NCBI GenBank assembly: GCA_910584575.1
Contig: CAJUBG010000001.1
Span: 62,001-126,000 of the forward strand
Origin: an uncultured Dorea sp.
Lineage (GTDB): Bacteria; Bacillota; Clostridia; Lachnospirales; Lachnospiraceae
Direction of reading: 5' to 3'
Length of the DNA: 64,000 nucleotides
In this document: positions 32,203 through 41,192 of the stretch, one piece after another
Layout: each line of letters begins with the position of its first letter
Position numbering within the stretch: the stretch's first letter is position 1
Program-made: the position numbers and the translations under genes
The notes under the pieces: generated by a model
Database searches by the model: none
The model's input: the letters and a program-made list of their open reading frames with translations, nothing else
What the model was told of the DNA's origin: nothing

Positions 32203-35103
32203 ATGAAAACCAGAAGATTGAAACGAAGTGTGACAATTTTTCTATGCCTGATACTGGCAGTATGCATATCTGCCCAAGTTACGACAAGCACTGTCCGCGC
32301 AGATGGAAAACGTACTGTAAAGGTCGCATTTTTCCCTATGAACGGATACCATATAACGGAGGAGGACGGAAGCCTCAGCGGTATGGACGTGGAGTACCTG
32401 GAGGCGCTGTGCAACTATGCCAACTGGGAGATTGAATATGTGGAGTGCGAGGACTGGGATTCAGCGCTTAAACTGGTCACTGACCATAAGGCGGATCTTG
32501 TAGGAAGCGCCCAGTATTCGGCAGAACGGGCGGCTTCCTACCAGTATGCGGATCTTTCCAGCGGATATACCTTTGGCATCATAGCCACGAATCCAAACAG
32601 TAGCCTGGCATACGAGGATTTTGAAGCCATGAGGGAAATCACCTTTGGTATGGTACGCACCTATGTACGCAGGGAGGAATTTCTGGGCTATCTTGCCGAC
32701 AATGGGATTACCTCTCCCAAGATCAGGGAGTATAATTCCACGGCAGACCTGCAAAAAGCGCTGGATGACGGCGAAGTGGATGCATTAGTTCATACTTTTA
32801 TGGAAATCAAAGAGGGACAACGTCTGATCGGGCGTTTTGCCCCCAGGCCCTTCTACTATATCTCCTACCAGGGAAACGACGACGTTATGCGCGAGCTGAA
32901 CAACGCCATTGCCGATCTAAAGATGAACGAGCCTGAGCTTGAGACACAACTGATGAACAGATTTTATCAGAGCAAGCTGGACAAGACGGTTGTATTTACA
33001 TTGGAGGAAAAGGCTTATCTGGCCGAGACAGACACAATCAACGTTGGATACCTGGACAGCTATTACCCCTTTGTCTATGAGGAGGACGGTGAATGTAAGG
33101 GACTGACAAAAGAGATGCTGGAGGGAATTGCCGCGCTTACCGGACTTACCATTTCCTGGCAAAAGGTGGAAAACCCGCAGGCGGCGAGCAATGCCCTGGA
33201 GAATGGTGAGCTTGACGTTATGTCTTACTGTGTCCACGCCGAGGGTGACTCGCACGCCCACCAGCTTTCCAAGATCAAAGACTATGTACAGGTTCCTATG
33301 GTATTTGTTACGAAGGAACGGATGGATTTAGAGTCAATCCGGACCCTGGCAACCGTTGATTATCTGTCTGATAAGGCGGCTGGACTAATCGGCTCGGCAG
33401 ACATTTCCCTTCAAATATATGATACTCCTAAGGACTGCCTGGATGCCGTGAAGGATAAGAAAGCGGATGCCTTACTGTGCGACGGTTATCTGACGGAATA
33501 TCTTCTAAGCTCACAGATGCGTTATTATGACCTGGAGATTAAAAGTGTGCTGAGCGACGGGCTTGGGATTTCAATGACTGTCCGAAGCGATAGCCCTGAG
33601 CTTGCAGGCATACTGAATAAGACTCTGCTGACCATAGACGCGCGGGCCATCAGCGACTATATGCTGGAGAGCAACGTGTATTCTCTGGCAAGCGTGGGGA
33701 TTTTCATACAAGAACACAGTGTCGCTATCATCCTGATCCTTATTTTGCTTATGATTATTATTGTATTGGTCGCAGTGCATATCATACGGGATACGCGAAA
33801 GATACAGCAGTTGATGTATAAGGATGTAGAGATTGACATTGGAAACCTGAATTATCTGATCTATGCAGGTAAGAAGGATATTCTGCCAGACCGAGGCGCA
33901 CAGCAGTATGCCATTGTTTACCTCAATATCTCACAGTTTCAGCGTTACAAGGTAATCTATGGATGGAGTAACGGCCAAAAGCTTCTGGCGTTGATTGCAG
34001 ACGCCCTGTCACAATGTATTGATGGAAAGCACGAGATTTGTGCAAAGGCAGACGGAGCACATTTTGCAATGCTTTTGTCTGATGAGAATGGCGATATAGC
34101 AGAAAGAGTCCGAAAGCTTCGGCAATTTATAGAAGATCGCATTTTCCAGACGATTGAAAGCCGGATTGAGGTTCAGATGGGAATCTATTTTATACCGCCG
34201 GACAGCGACGATCTGCGGGGGGCGATTGACTGTGCAAGCCAGGCAATCGATTTTATACAGAATGACAATACAGAGAATATCCAGATCTATGACGAGGCTC
34301 TTGAAAAAGCGATCCGCGAACGGCATGACAGGGAAAGGCTTCTGGATTCTGTTAATATTGACGAGAATTTTGTTACCTACTACCAGGCAAAGGTGGATGT
34401 AAACACGGAGGAAATTGTGGGCGCCGAGGCATTGGTGCGTTTCCTGGACCCGACGGCTTCAGGCATGGTCCGTTCTCCCTGGTTCTTTATTTCTTACTAT
34501 GAACAGACCGGAAAGGTGACGGAGATTGATTTCTTTGTACTCCGATGCGCGTGTAAGATGCTCCGCCGGCGAATAGACAACGGGGAAAAGGTTGTGACCA
34601 TCTCCTGTAATTTTTCCAGAATGCATTTTGTCAAACCTGATTTTGCCAAACGCTTCGAGCAGGTATTGAATGAGTTTGGTATTCCGAAGGAGTTAATCGA
34701 AGTTGAGATTACGGAAACTCTCGTCATGGAGGAGATGGAGGAGAAGCTTGCCAAACAGACATTGGATGACCTCCATACAAAGGGAATAAGGCTTTCGATT
34801 GATGACTTTGGCGCCGGCTATTCTTCCCTGGGCGTAATCGAGAAGATTCCTGCTTCTGTAATCAAGCTGGACCGTTCCTTCCTTCTCAATCAGGAGGACA
34901 GAGAACGCCAGGTGAAGATTATGAAAAGTATCGTAGATCTTGCGGATAATCTTGGTTCACAGATCGTATGCGAAGGCGTGGAGACGGATGCGGATGTGGA
35001 GTTGATGCGGGAGATTGGCGCGCGTGTTGCGCAAGGATACCGCTATGCCAAGCCGGTTCCGGAGAAGGCGTTTGAGGAAAAACTGTCCCAGAGCCAGGGA
35101 TAA
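32203..35103 (+). CDS. Membrane sensor with two solute-binding domains, degenerate GGDEF and EAL phosphodiesterase
   Basis: A 966-residue protein. After a signal peptide (residues 1-30) come two tandem periplasmic-type substrate-binding domains (SBP_bac_3, about 35-250 and 265-490), a transmembrane helix near 503-529, a GGDEF-like domain (560-690) and an EAL domain (715-955). The GGDEF active site is replaced by KADGAHFAM, so no cyclase activity is expected. The EAL domain keeps GAEALVRF near 741, EITETL, DDFGAGYSSL near 866, KLDRSF, CEGVET and QGYRYAKP near 943, so c-di-GMP hydrolysis is likely. It would couple an amino acid or similar ligand outside to c-di-GMP level inside. A PilZ receptor is encoded at 15930-16532. 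The start at 32203 follows AAAGGGATGTTAGCGCA. Confidence 0.92.
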   Translation: MKTRRLKRSVTIFLCLILAVCISAQVTTSTVRADGKRTVKVAFFPMNGYHITEEDGSLSGMDVEYLEALCNYANWEIEYVECEDWDSALKLVTDHKADLVGSAQYSAERAASYQYADLSSGYTFGIIATNPNSSLAYEDFEAMREITFGMVRTYVRREEFLGYLADNGITSPKIREYNSTADLQKALDDGEVDALVHTFMEIKEGQRLIGRFAPRPFYYISYQGNDDVMRELNNAIADLKMNEPELETQLMNRFYQSKLDKTVVFTLEEKAYLAETDTINVGYLDSYYPFVYEEDGECKGLTKEMLEGIAALTGLTISWQKVENPQAASNALENGELDVMSYCVHAEGDSHAHQLSKIKDYVQVPMVFVTKERMDLESIRTLATVDYLSDKAAGLIGSADISLQIYDTPKDCLDAVKDKKADALLCDGYLTEYLLSSQMRYYDLEIKSVLSDGLGISMTVRSDSPELAGILNKTLLTIDARAISDYMLESNVYSLASVGIFIQEHSVAIILILILLMIIIVLVAVHIIRDTRKIQQLMYKDVEIDIGNLNYLIYAGKKDILPDRGAQQYAIVYLNISQFQRYKVIYGWSNGQKLLALIADALSQCIDGKHEICAKADGAHFAMLLSDENGDIAERVRKLRQFIEDRIFQTIESRIEVQMGIYFIPPDSDDLRGAIDCASQAIDFIQNDNTENIQIYDEALEKAIRERHDRERLLDSVNIDENFVTYYQAKVDVNTEEIVGAEALVRFLDPTASGMVRSPWFFISYYEQTGKVTEIDFFVLRCACKMLRRRIDNGEKVVTISCNFSRMHFVKPDFAKRFEQVLNEFGIPKELIEVEITETLVMEEMEEKLAKQTLDDLHTKGIRLSIDDFGAGYSSLGVIEKIPASVIKLDRSFLLNQEDRERQVKIMKSIVDLADNLGSQIVCEGVETDADVELMREIGARVAQGYRYAKPVPEKAFEEKLSQSQG

Positions 35104-35123
35104 TGAATACTTCTTCTGTCAGC

Positions 35124-35171
35124 AGGGGGCTGTTGAGGTAAGCGAGAAATCAGCTTACCCCAGCAGCCCCT
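35124..35171. terminator. Strong bidirectional terminator
   Basis: A 19-base stem: AGGGGGCTGTTGAGGTAAGC (35124-35143) with GCTTACCCCAGCAGCCCCT (35153-35171), then CTTAAC. It separates the convergent EAL sensor and Nudix genes. Confidence 0.8.
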
Positions 35172-35172
35172 C

Positions 35173-35652
35173 TTAACAACACTCTATCTCCTTTCCGTCA
35201 AGCGCCGCCGAAATCAGCCTGTCATGACCGTCATATACCAGCTTCAGAGAAAAAAAGCCCCGCTTTTCCTCCAACAGTCTGAAAAAAATCTTATCCCCCT
35301 CCCAGATATTCAATTCCTGGACCTTCTCAATATCCACCCACTCTAATTCTCCCTCATTACAGGGAATCGGCTCTCCTTCAAATCCATCTGCTGTAAACAG
35401 CGACATATACTCCGTAACCCCGTTTCCTGATATAAAGGTCACAATTCCCCGATACTGGTAAGAGGTCAGTGTATACCCTGTCTCCTCCTTCACCTCGCGC
35501 AGCAGACATTCTTCAGGGCTTTCATCCTCCTCGAAATGTCCTCCAACCCCAATCCATTTGTCCCTGTTCACATCATTCTCCTTCACAGTCCTGTGCAGCA
35601 TCAGATATTGATTACAATGCTCAATATAGCACAGCGTACTCATCTTTGCCAT
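35173..35652 (-). CDS. Nudix hydrolase (MutT-like)
   Basis: A 159-residue hydrolase of nucleoside diphosphate derivatives. The Nudix box runs GGHFEEDESPEECLLREV then KEETGY near residues 37-60, intact with the REVKEE core. ATLCYIEHCNQYLMLHRT at the N-terminus is typical of the 8-oxo-dGTP diphosphatase group, so nucleotide-pool cleaning is likely but the substrate is not proved. The start at 35652 follows GGGAGGTAGAAGA. Confidence 0.92.
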   Translation of the reverse strand: MAKMSTLCYIEHCNQYLMLHRTVKENDVNRDKWIGVGGHFEEDESPEECLLREVKEETGYTLTSYQYRGIVTFISGNGVTEYMSLFTADGFEGEPIPCNEGELEWVDIEKVQELNIWEGDKIFFRLLEEKRGFFSLKLVYDGHDRLISAALDGKEIECC

Positions 35653-35827
35653 TCTTCTACCTCCCCTTTTTGTGTTCCATTTATCATATCACCCTCCATG
35701 TCATTTTACAATTTCTTTTCACGTCCAGCATCATTTTTCCTCAAAATATGCTATACTGGGAGAAATCTATTTTCGAACAAAGCACGGTTATTTCATACTA
35801 ACCAGAGGCTCTATAAGGAGAACTACC

Positions 35828-36724
35828 ATGAACCGAGTGATTGAATATATCATAGATTCTGCAAGCGACGGCCTGCGGGTAGAGCAATACTTAAGGCGCC
35901 GCGGCTATTCCGCCCAAAACCTGGCAGAGATTAAGCGTATGCCTCAAAGCATTCTTGTAAACAACATCCATTACTATATGCGTCAGCCTCTTACGGAGGG
36001 CGACCACCTCATGGTTCGTATCTGTGAGACAAAATCATCAGAGAAGATTCCGCCTGTCAAGCTCTCTCTCAATATTGTGTACGAGGATGAGGACCTCATT
36101 GTGATTAATAAACCTGCCGGTATGCCTATCCATCCGTCCCTGAACCACTACACCAATTCTATGGCAAATGCACTTGCCTGGTATTATCATGAGCAGGGAA
36201 AACCCTTCATCTTCCGGTGCTGCAACCGTCTGGACCGCGATACCTCCGGCCTTACCGTTGTGGCAAAGCATCTGGTCAGCGCAAATATCCTCTCAGACAT
36301 GGTGCGCAGGCATAAGATACACCGAGAATACCTGGCCATCACACGAGGCTTGGTCACTCCAAAGTCCGGCACCATTGACGCGCCTCTTGGGCGAAGGCCG
36401 GGCACCATCATTGAACGGACAGTGGACTTTGAACACGGCGAGACGGCAATCACCCATTACAGGGTTGTGGACGAAAAGAACGGGCACAGCCTGGTTTCCC
36501 TTTGTCTGGAAACCGGCCGTACCCATCAGATTAGAATACATATGAAATATCTGGGTTTTCCTCTAATCGGAGATTATCTGTATAATCCGGATATGGAACA
36601 TATAACAAGACAGGCATTGCACTCCCACAGGCTTATATTTGCCCATCCTATTACAGGAGAAAGCCTGGAATTCCATGCGCCTCTGCCGCAGGATATGCAG
36701 TCTGTACTGGAAATCAACAAATAA
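35828..36724 (+). CDS. RluA family pseudouridine synthase
   Basis: A 298-residue RNA-modifying enzyme. Residues 10-65 are an S4-like RNA-binding domain (GLRVEQYLRRRGYSAQNL). The catalytic domain has CNRLDRDTSGL near residue 132-142, where the Asp attacks uridine, plus KPAGMPIHPS and GRTHQIRIHMKYLGFPLIGD near 230-250. It converts uridine to pseudouridine in rRNA or tRNA. The start at 35828 follows AAGGAGAACTACC; a longer frame upstream would include the promoter (extended -10 TGCTATACT near 35750). Its last bases overlap the end of the convergent gene. Confidence 0.93.
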   Translation: MNRVIEYIIDSASDGLRVEQYLRRRGYSAQNLAEIKRMPQSILVNNIHYYMRQPLTEGDHLMVRICETKSSEKIPPVKLSLNIVYEDEDLIVINKPAGMPIHPSLNHYTNSMANALAWYYHEQGKPFIFRCCNRLDRDTSGLTVVAKHLVSANILSDMVRRHKIHREYLAITRGLVTPKSGTIDAPLGRRPGTIIERTVDFEHGETAITHYRVVDEKNGHSLVSLCLETGRTHQIRIHMKYLGFPLIGDYLYNPDMEHITRQALHSHRLIFAHPITGESLEFHAPLPQDMQSVLEINK

Positions 36725-37049
36725 TCACACCAATTTCCCGAAAGACCGGATAAAGGTAGCTTGCCCCGAAGGTTCCCAGCTTCTTCGGTCCTGTTACCAC
36801 CCGTTCAAGCTCTAATGCTTTGTGAAACGCCATCATTACGCTGGCTCTGGTGATAGACTTATCCTTTCGGCTGACAAACATCTCATTTCCTTTTATAATA
36901 TAGAAAAACTCCAACTTCTTTGCCGTTTGAAACGGATACCTCTGAAACATAACCAGGGTATCCCAGAGCAGATCATCAGGCGATGGTGCATCCGTGTCCT
37001 TTAATTGGTTTTGCAAAATTTTAACTGCCTGTCTCTGCTCTTTCGTCAT
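36714..37049 (-). CDS. Small conserved protein, function unknown
   Basis: A 111-residue protein I do not recognise. The N-terminal half is helical (KEQRQAVKILQNQLKDTDAPSPDDLLWDTL), and the second half is mixed, FYIIKGNEMFVSRKDKSITRASVMMAFHKAL, with a C-terminal GTFGASYLYPVFREIGV. This resembles small Lachnospiraceae proteins with an SRK-DKSITRA segment, without known role. The start at 37049 follows AAAAGGATATAATT. The stop end overlaps the rluA-family gene by 11 bases in a convergent arrangement. Confidence 0.65.
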   Translation of the reverse strand: MTKEQRQAVKILQNQLKDTDAPSPDDLLWDTLVMFQRYPFQTAKKLEFFYIIKGNEMFVSRKDKSITRASVMMAFHKALELERVVTGPKKLGTFGASYLYPVFREIGVIIC

Positions 37050-37322
37050 AATTATATCCTTTTCCTTGATTTTTATCCTTTGAATGTTCCAATTCACATC
37101 ATAGCATATCTGAAGAAACCTTTCAATCCAGAACTATTCTAAAAGTTCCTTTTCACTTTGCATTTTTATTATAATAATAATATTTTTGCTAAATATTGTG
37201 GGATATGTCAAGTATTTTTGTGGTATTGACTGAATTTTGTATTGAATTTTGCGTGACATCGTGAGATAATTAAATTGATAAGAAACTTTTAATTTAGCAA
37301 CAGATTGAAACGGAGTAATACT

Positions 37323-38024
37323 ATGGGATTTAACAGCCTTCAGCAATACGTCACTATTGTTGAATTTCTTGGAAAGACTCTCGGTCCGGATTATGAGATT
37401 GTGCTACAGGATCTAAATCCGGAGCATCAAGCTATTGTCGCAATCGTCAACGGTCATATCAGCGGACGTCGGGTAGGCGGCCCTCTGACCGATGCCTCAC
37501 TTCAAATGCTTTCATCCAGGGCTTATGAGTCGAATGATTTTTTATGTAATTACAGAGGCATTGCCGGAAACGGACGTGTCCTGCGCTCATCTACACTGTT
37601 TATCAAGAACGATGACGGCGATCCGATTGGATTTTTATGCATTAATTTTGATGACAGCCGATTTGCGGAATTAAACAACAAACTGCTTAATACTATACAT
37701 CCCGATTTTTTCCTTGCACAGCACGGTCCGGTTGAGCACTTTGACAGCCCTGAGCCGCCAAAGAACACTTTTTCTTCTTCGGATTCGACCACAGAAAGCT
37801 TTTCTATGGACATTTCTTCGCTGATGCAGAAGATGTTTGACGATGCCACGCTGTCGCTTACCACGCCCATTGACCGTCTGAACCAGCATGAGCGCAAGGA
37901 GATTATTGAACGATTGCAGGAACAGGGATTGTTCCAGCTAAAAGGTGCGATTTCCTTTGTCGCAAAGAAGTTTTCCTGCTCTACTGCGACCATCTATCGC
38001 TATCTGAGCGAAATCAGCGATTAG
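37323..38024 (+). CDS. YheO-like PAS / HTH transcriptional regulator
   Basis: A 233-residue regulator. Residues 5-115 form the YheO-type PAS domain (FLGKTLGPDYEIVLQDL, and VNGHISGRRVGGPLTDASL near 45). Residues 170-230 hold an HTH_22 DNA-binding domain (NQHERKEIIERLQEQGLFQLKGAISFVAKKF, SCSTATIYRYL). Family members regulate amino acid or sulfur-related genes in several bacteria, but the target here cannot be read. The start at 37323 follows CGGAGTAATACT. A terminator follows directly. Confidence 0.88.
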   Translation: MGFNSLQQYVTIVEFLGKTLGPDYEIVLQDLNPEHQAIVAIVNGHISGRRVGGPLTDASLQMLSSRAYESNDFLCNYRGIAGNGRVLRSSTLFIKNDDGDPIGFLCINFDDSRFAELNNKLLNTIHPDFFLAQHGPVEHFDSPEPPKNTFSSSDSTTESFSMDISSLMQKMFDDATLSLTTPIDRLNQHERKEIIERLQEQGLFQLKGAISFVAKKFSCSTATIYRYLSEISD

Positions 38025-38032
38025 GCAGAAGC

Positions 38033-38078
38033 AATAATAACCACCAGCCTGGCATTTCCGGACTGATGGTTATTGTAT
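38033..38078 (+). terminator. Hairpin terminator after the YheO-like gene
   Basis: AATAATAACCA (38034-38044) pairs with TGGTTATTGT (38067-38076) with an inner CAG/CTG pair. T-tract weak. Confidence 0.6.
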
Positions 38079-38127
38079 CCTTAGATACAAATCTTCTCTG
38101 CACATCAGATTATACTCTTTACATGTC

Positions 38128-38157
38128 TTGCAAACTCCTCAGATAAAATGTTAAAAT
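38128..38157 (+). promoter_or_regulatory. Probable promoter of the second LytTR/GHKL pair
   Basis: TTGCAA (38128-38133), 18-base spacer, TAAAAT (38152-38157). The start codon is 35 bases further on. Confidence 0.6.
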
Positions 38158-38191
38158 ACTCTGGCAGGCTTAAATATACGGAGGTGACGCT

Positions 38192-38911
38192 ATGTTACAT
38201 ATAGCCATTTGCGATGACGATAAAGCAGCCGTCCAAAACCATAAGAGAATTACAGAAATTTGTCTAAAGCAATGCCAAAGCGCCGGAAAAATAAATGTGT
38301 ATACTGCCAGCGGCCAACTGCTTTGTGATATTACCGAGGACCATTTTTACTTTGACTTGATTTTGCTTGATATAGAAATGCCGAAAAATACAGGCATGGA
38401 GATTGCAGAGAAAATCAAGCCCTATCTGCCCAATGTGAAAATTATCTTTATCACTTCGCATATCGAATATGCCATAGACGCTTTTGAATTGTCTATTTTC
38501 CGCTATGTGCCAAAAGATGATATAGACAAACGGCTTCCCGCCGCCATACAGGACGCGGTTAAATTGCTGGAATTAGAAGACGGGAAAACCTATACCATAC
38601 AGACAAGCAGCCGCCTTGAAAGAATTCCTTACAAAGATATTTACTATATTGAACGGGATGGGAAAAACGCCAGCATTACCTCTGCCAATAAAGTTTCCAG
38701 GGTGCGAAAAAGTATGCAGCAGGTTTATGAAGAATTGGATGCCGGCGAATTTATTTACATTGACCGAGGCTGTATTGTAAATATGATACACATTATGCAG
38801 ATTAAAAGCGGTATGGCGATACTAAAAAACGGAATGAGCCTCCCCATAAGCCGTTCCCATCTACAAGAGGTCAAAGAGCAGATTAACAATTATTGGGGGA
38901 CACATATATGA
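38192..38911 (+). CDS. LytTR-family response regulator
   Basis: A 239-residue regulator. Residues 1-125 are a receiver with CDDDK at 8-12 and the phospho-acceptor Asp in ILLDIEMPKN near 58. Residues 135-235 are a LytTR domain (IYYIERDGKNASITS, FIYIDRGCIVNMIHI). In the receiver the usual LxKP segment reads YVPKDD, keeping the Lys. The start follows ACGGAGGTGACGCT. The stop overlaps the kinase start in ATGA. It is the second such pair in the window and heads a probable operon with an ABC exporter. Confidence 0.92.
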   Translation: MLHIAICDDDKAAVQNHKRITEICLKQCQSAGKINVYTASGQLLCDITEDHFYFDLILLDIEMPKNTGMEIAEKIKPYLPNVKIIFITSHIEYAIDAFELSIFRYVPKDDIDKRLPAAIQDAVKLLELEDGKTYTIQTSSRLERIPYKDIYYIERDGKNASITSANKVSRVRKSMQQVYEELDAGEFIYIDRGCIVNMIHIMQIKSGMAILKNGMSLPISRSHLQEVKEQINNYWGTHI

Positions 38912-40203
38912 CAGACCCATTTATCTTATTTTCAAATATTGCCGCCGGAGGCGTGCGTATTTTCGTATGCCAATTTCTGATTTTCCGGCTGCTGTCCGCT
39001 AAGAAGCCGAATCAGAAACAAATTGCCGCGGCCTTCGCCGGCATGGGTGTTATTACTGTTATACTCTTTGTATTAGGACTTTCAGATTTCTACCGTATAA
39101 TATTAGAAGTTGTCTGGATTGCTGTCTGCGCAGCCCGCTTCCAGGGCGCGGCAGCCAGAATGAGCCTGTTTGTGGGGATTTTCTATGAAATCGCAATCTC
39201 TTTCTGGCAATTCCTTGCCGCTGCATGGACAGGCGTATTATTTCATTCCCCAACATTTCTTGATTATAACACGGGATACGGTCAAATCGCCGTCTGGCTG
39301 CTTCACATTCTGTTGATTGCTGCCGCGCTTTATCTTTGGAAGCATCCTGATATGGACGGAAAAGATGGCTTTCATTTTGCATCGGTAATTGTCGTGGCAG
39401 GCTTCCTTGCAATTATCACCTTGTCGCAACAGTCGATTCTCCTGATTGCAGACGATACGCTGGATATGTGGACGATTCTATCCGTTGTCCTGATGATGTC
39501 TGTTCTCATATTCAATATGAACCGGCAATATGAAATAGAAAAGGAGTTCGCACAGGTAAAATCCCAACAGGCAGAGCTTCTGGAGTGTAACTATACCACC
39601 CTGAATCATGCTTACTCCATCAATGCCCGGCTATTCCATGACTTTCATAATCATATCGGTGTACTCAGGCACCTTCTTGCTCACAACAAACTTGAGGAGG
39701 CAATACAATATCTGGATGGGCTGCAAGCCCCTGTTAAGGAGATGGCTCATACCATATGGACAGGCGACGAAACGGTAGATTATCTCATTAACAGCAATGC
39801 AAAGGCAGCCAAAGACAGCGGTATAAAATATCAGGCCCAGGTTGAATTTCCCCGCCGCACAAATCTTAGAAGCGCTGATTTGTGCGCGATATTGGGAAAC
39901 CTTTTAGATAATGCTTTAGAGGCAGCAAGACAGACGCCCGAAGATAAGCGGTTTGTCCGGCTTACAATCCGCCGCATCAACCAAATGTTAATCATAAAGG
40001 TTGAGAACAGCTTTTCCGCCTTGCCTGTCAAGGAGGATGGCGAGCTTAAAACTTCAAAAGAAGGAAACGGATTACATGGATGGGGCTTAAAAAGCGCCCA
40101 GACTGCCGCCGAAAAATATGACGGTACGGTGCAGACTTCTTATACCGGCAGCACGTTTCGGGCCGTTGCCACTTTATCCTATCAGGGCGTATCTATCGAA
40201 TAG
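38908..40203 (+). CDS. GHKL sensor histidine kinase
   Basis: A 431-residue membrane kinase. Residues 1-205 are about six transmembrane helices. ARLFHDFHNHIGVLRHLL near 242 is the phospho-acceptor region (HDFHNH), and the GHKL ATPase has LGNLLDNALEAAR near 330 and GWGLKSAQTAAEKYDGT near 395. The start at 38908 overlaps the response regulator stop (ATGA), showing coupled translation. As with the first pair, no pheromone gene is nearby. The following ABC exporter suggests it senses a peptide or a cell-wall-active compound. Confidence 0.9.
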   Translation: MTDPFILFSNIAAGGVRIFVCQFLIFRLLSAKKPNQKQIAAAFAGMGVITVILFVLGLSDFYRIILEVVWIAVCAARFQGAAARMSLFVGIFYEIAISFWQFLAAAWTGVLFHSPTFLDYNTGYGQIAVWLLHILLIAAALYLWKHPDMDGKDGFHFASVIVVAGFLAIITLSQQSILLIADDTLDMWTILSVVLMMSVLIFNMNRQYEIEKEFAQVKSQQAELLECNYTTLNHAYSINARLFHDFHNHIGVLRHLLAHNKLEEAIQYLDGLQAPVKEMAHTIWTGDETVDYLINSNAKAAKDSGIKYQAQVEFPRRTNLRSADLCAILGNLLDNALEAARQTPEDKRFVRLTIRRINQMLIIKVENSFSALPVKEDGELKTSKEGNGLHGWGLKSAQTAAEKYDGTVQTSYTGSTFRAVATLSYQGVSIE

Positions 40204-40218
40204 TGGTCAAAAACCTGC

Positions 40219-40262
40219 CATTCGCGGACACTTTCGCACAAACTCCTTTTTTGGGTTATGAT
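40219..40262 (+). promoter_or_regulatory. Promoter with direct repeat, candidate LytTR operator
   Basis: Two similar 9-mers, ATTCGCGGA (40220) and TTTCGCACA (40232), lie 12 bases apart upstream of TATGAT (40257-40262). LytTR regulators bind direct repeats, and the cognate regulator is encoded just upstream. The assignment is inference. Confidence 0.4.
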
Positions 40263-40306
40263 ATAGACACAATAAATCAGGAAACAAATTTAAGGAGGTA
40301 TTGATT

Positions 40307-40483
40307 ATGCGTCATGTATATATTCGAGGGATTATGGGTTTGATTTGGTTAGCAGCAGCGATTGTAAGCGGGATGTCCGGCAACCCTTCGATGGCTGTCT
40401 TATATGTTATTTTAGGCGGAGTATTCCTGTATTCTGCCTATGAAACCTGGAAAAAGGATAAAGACAGCAAAGGAGGTAAGTAA
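40307..40483 (+). CDS. Small two-helix membrane protein
   Basis: A 58-residue protein with two transmembrane helices (GIMGLIWLAAAIVSGMSG and MAVLYVILGGVFLYSAY) and a lysine-rich C-terminal tail. The start at 40307 follows TAAGGAGGTATTGATT, a strong ribosome site. It lies between the LytTR/GHKL pair and the ABC exporter, overlapping neither. It could be a subunit or regulator of the exporter. No known family recognised. Confidence 0.75.
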   Translation: MRHVYIRGIMGLIWLAAAIVSGMSGNPSMAVLYVILGGVFLYSAYETWKKDKDSKGGK

Positions 40484-40484
40484 A

Positions 40485-41192
40485 ATGGGCGGCTCTCTTT
40501 TAACCATCAAAAACCTGAGCGCATGGTATGACAATAAGAAAACCGTACTGGCCGACTTTTCTTTAGAATTGGCCGAGCATGAAGCGGTAGGGCTGATTGG
40601 GCTTAACGGCGCCGGAAAAACAACATTTCTGAAAGTGCTGTCCGGCATGTTGTCCTCCTTTTGTTCCGAGGATATCTTGTTTTATGGCCGACAGCTCAAT
40701 CTGCGGGAAAAGGATTTCAAATTCTGCCGCTACACTGTGTTTGCTGAGGACAATTCCTTTCAGTATTTCACGTTCTGGGAATATCTGTCCTATGTTTTTT
40801 CTGCTTACAGGAAGGGATTGCCAGATGTATCAGAATTGATAGGGGGCTTTCATTTTGAAGATTACACGGAGGTTCTTCTAAAGGATCTTTCAACCGGCAA
40901 CCGTAAAAAGGTATTTTTGATTACTGCCTTTGCATTAAAGCCAAAGCTTTTACTTCTTGACGAACCGGTCAATGGACTGGATTTTCAAAGCACTGAATAT
41001 TTATACCAACAGATTGCCGGCTATAAGGAGTATGGGACGGTTCTGTTTTCTTCCCATATCTTAGAAAGTATCACGCTGACCTCTGACCGGATATTCGTTC
41101 TGGAGGACGGAAAAATCCGGCAGACATTTGAACAGGGGCAAATAAATGCCGCGGATATTAGGGAGGCCCTGCGCTATGAAAATGACATTTAA
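40485..41192 (+). CDS. ABC transporter ATP-binding protein
   Basis: A 235-residue ATPase. Walker A is GLNGAGKTT near residue 37; the signature is LSTGNRKKV near 137, a variant of LSGGQ; Walker B is LLLLDEPVNGLD near 155; the switch His is in FSSHILES. It powers an exporter with the membrane protein encoded next. The start at 40485 is two bases after the small membrane gene stop and follows AGGAGGTAAGTAAA. The stop overlaps the permease start. Confidence 0.93.
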   Translation: MGGSLLTIKNLSAWYDNKKTVLADFSLELAEHEAVGLIGLNGAGKTTFLKVLSGMLSSFCSEDILFYGRQLNLREKDFKFCRYTVFAEDNSFQYFTFWEYLSYVFSAYRKGLPDVSELIGGFHFEDYTEVLLKDLSTGNRKKVFLITAFALKPKLLLLDEPVNGLDFQSTEYLYQQIAGYKEYGTVLFSSHILESITLTSDRIFVLEDGKIRQTFEQGQINAADIREALRYENDI

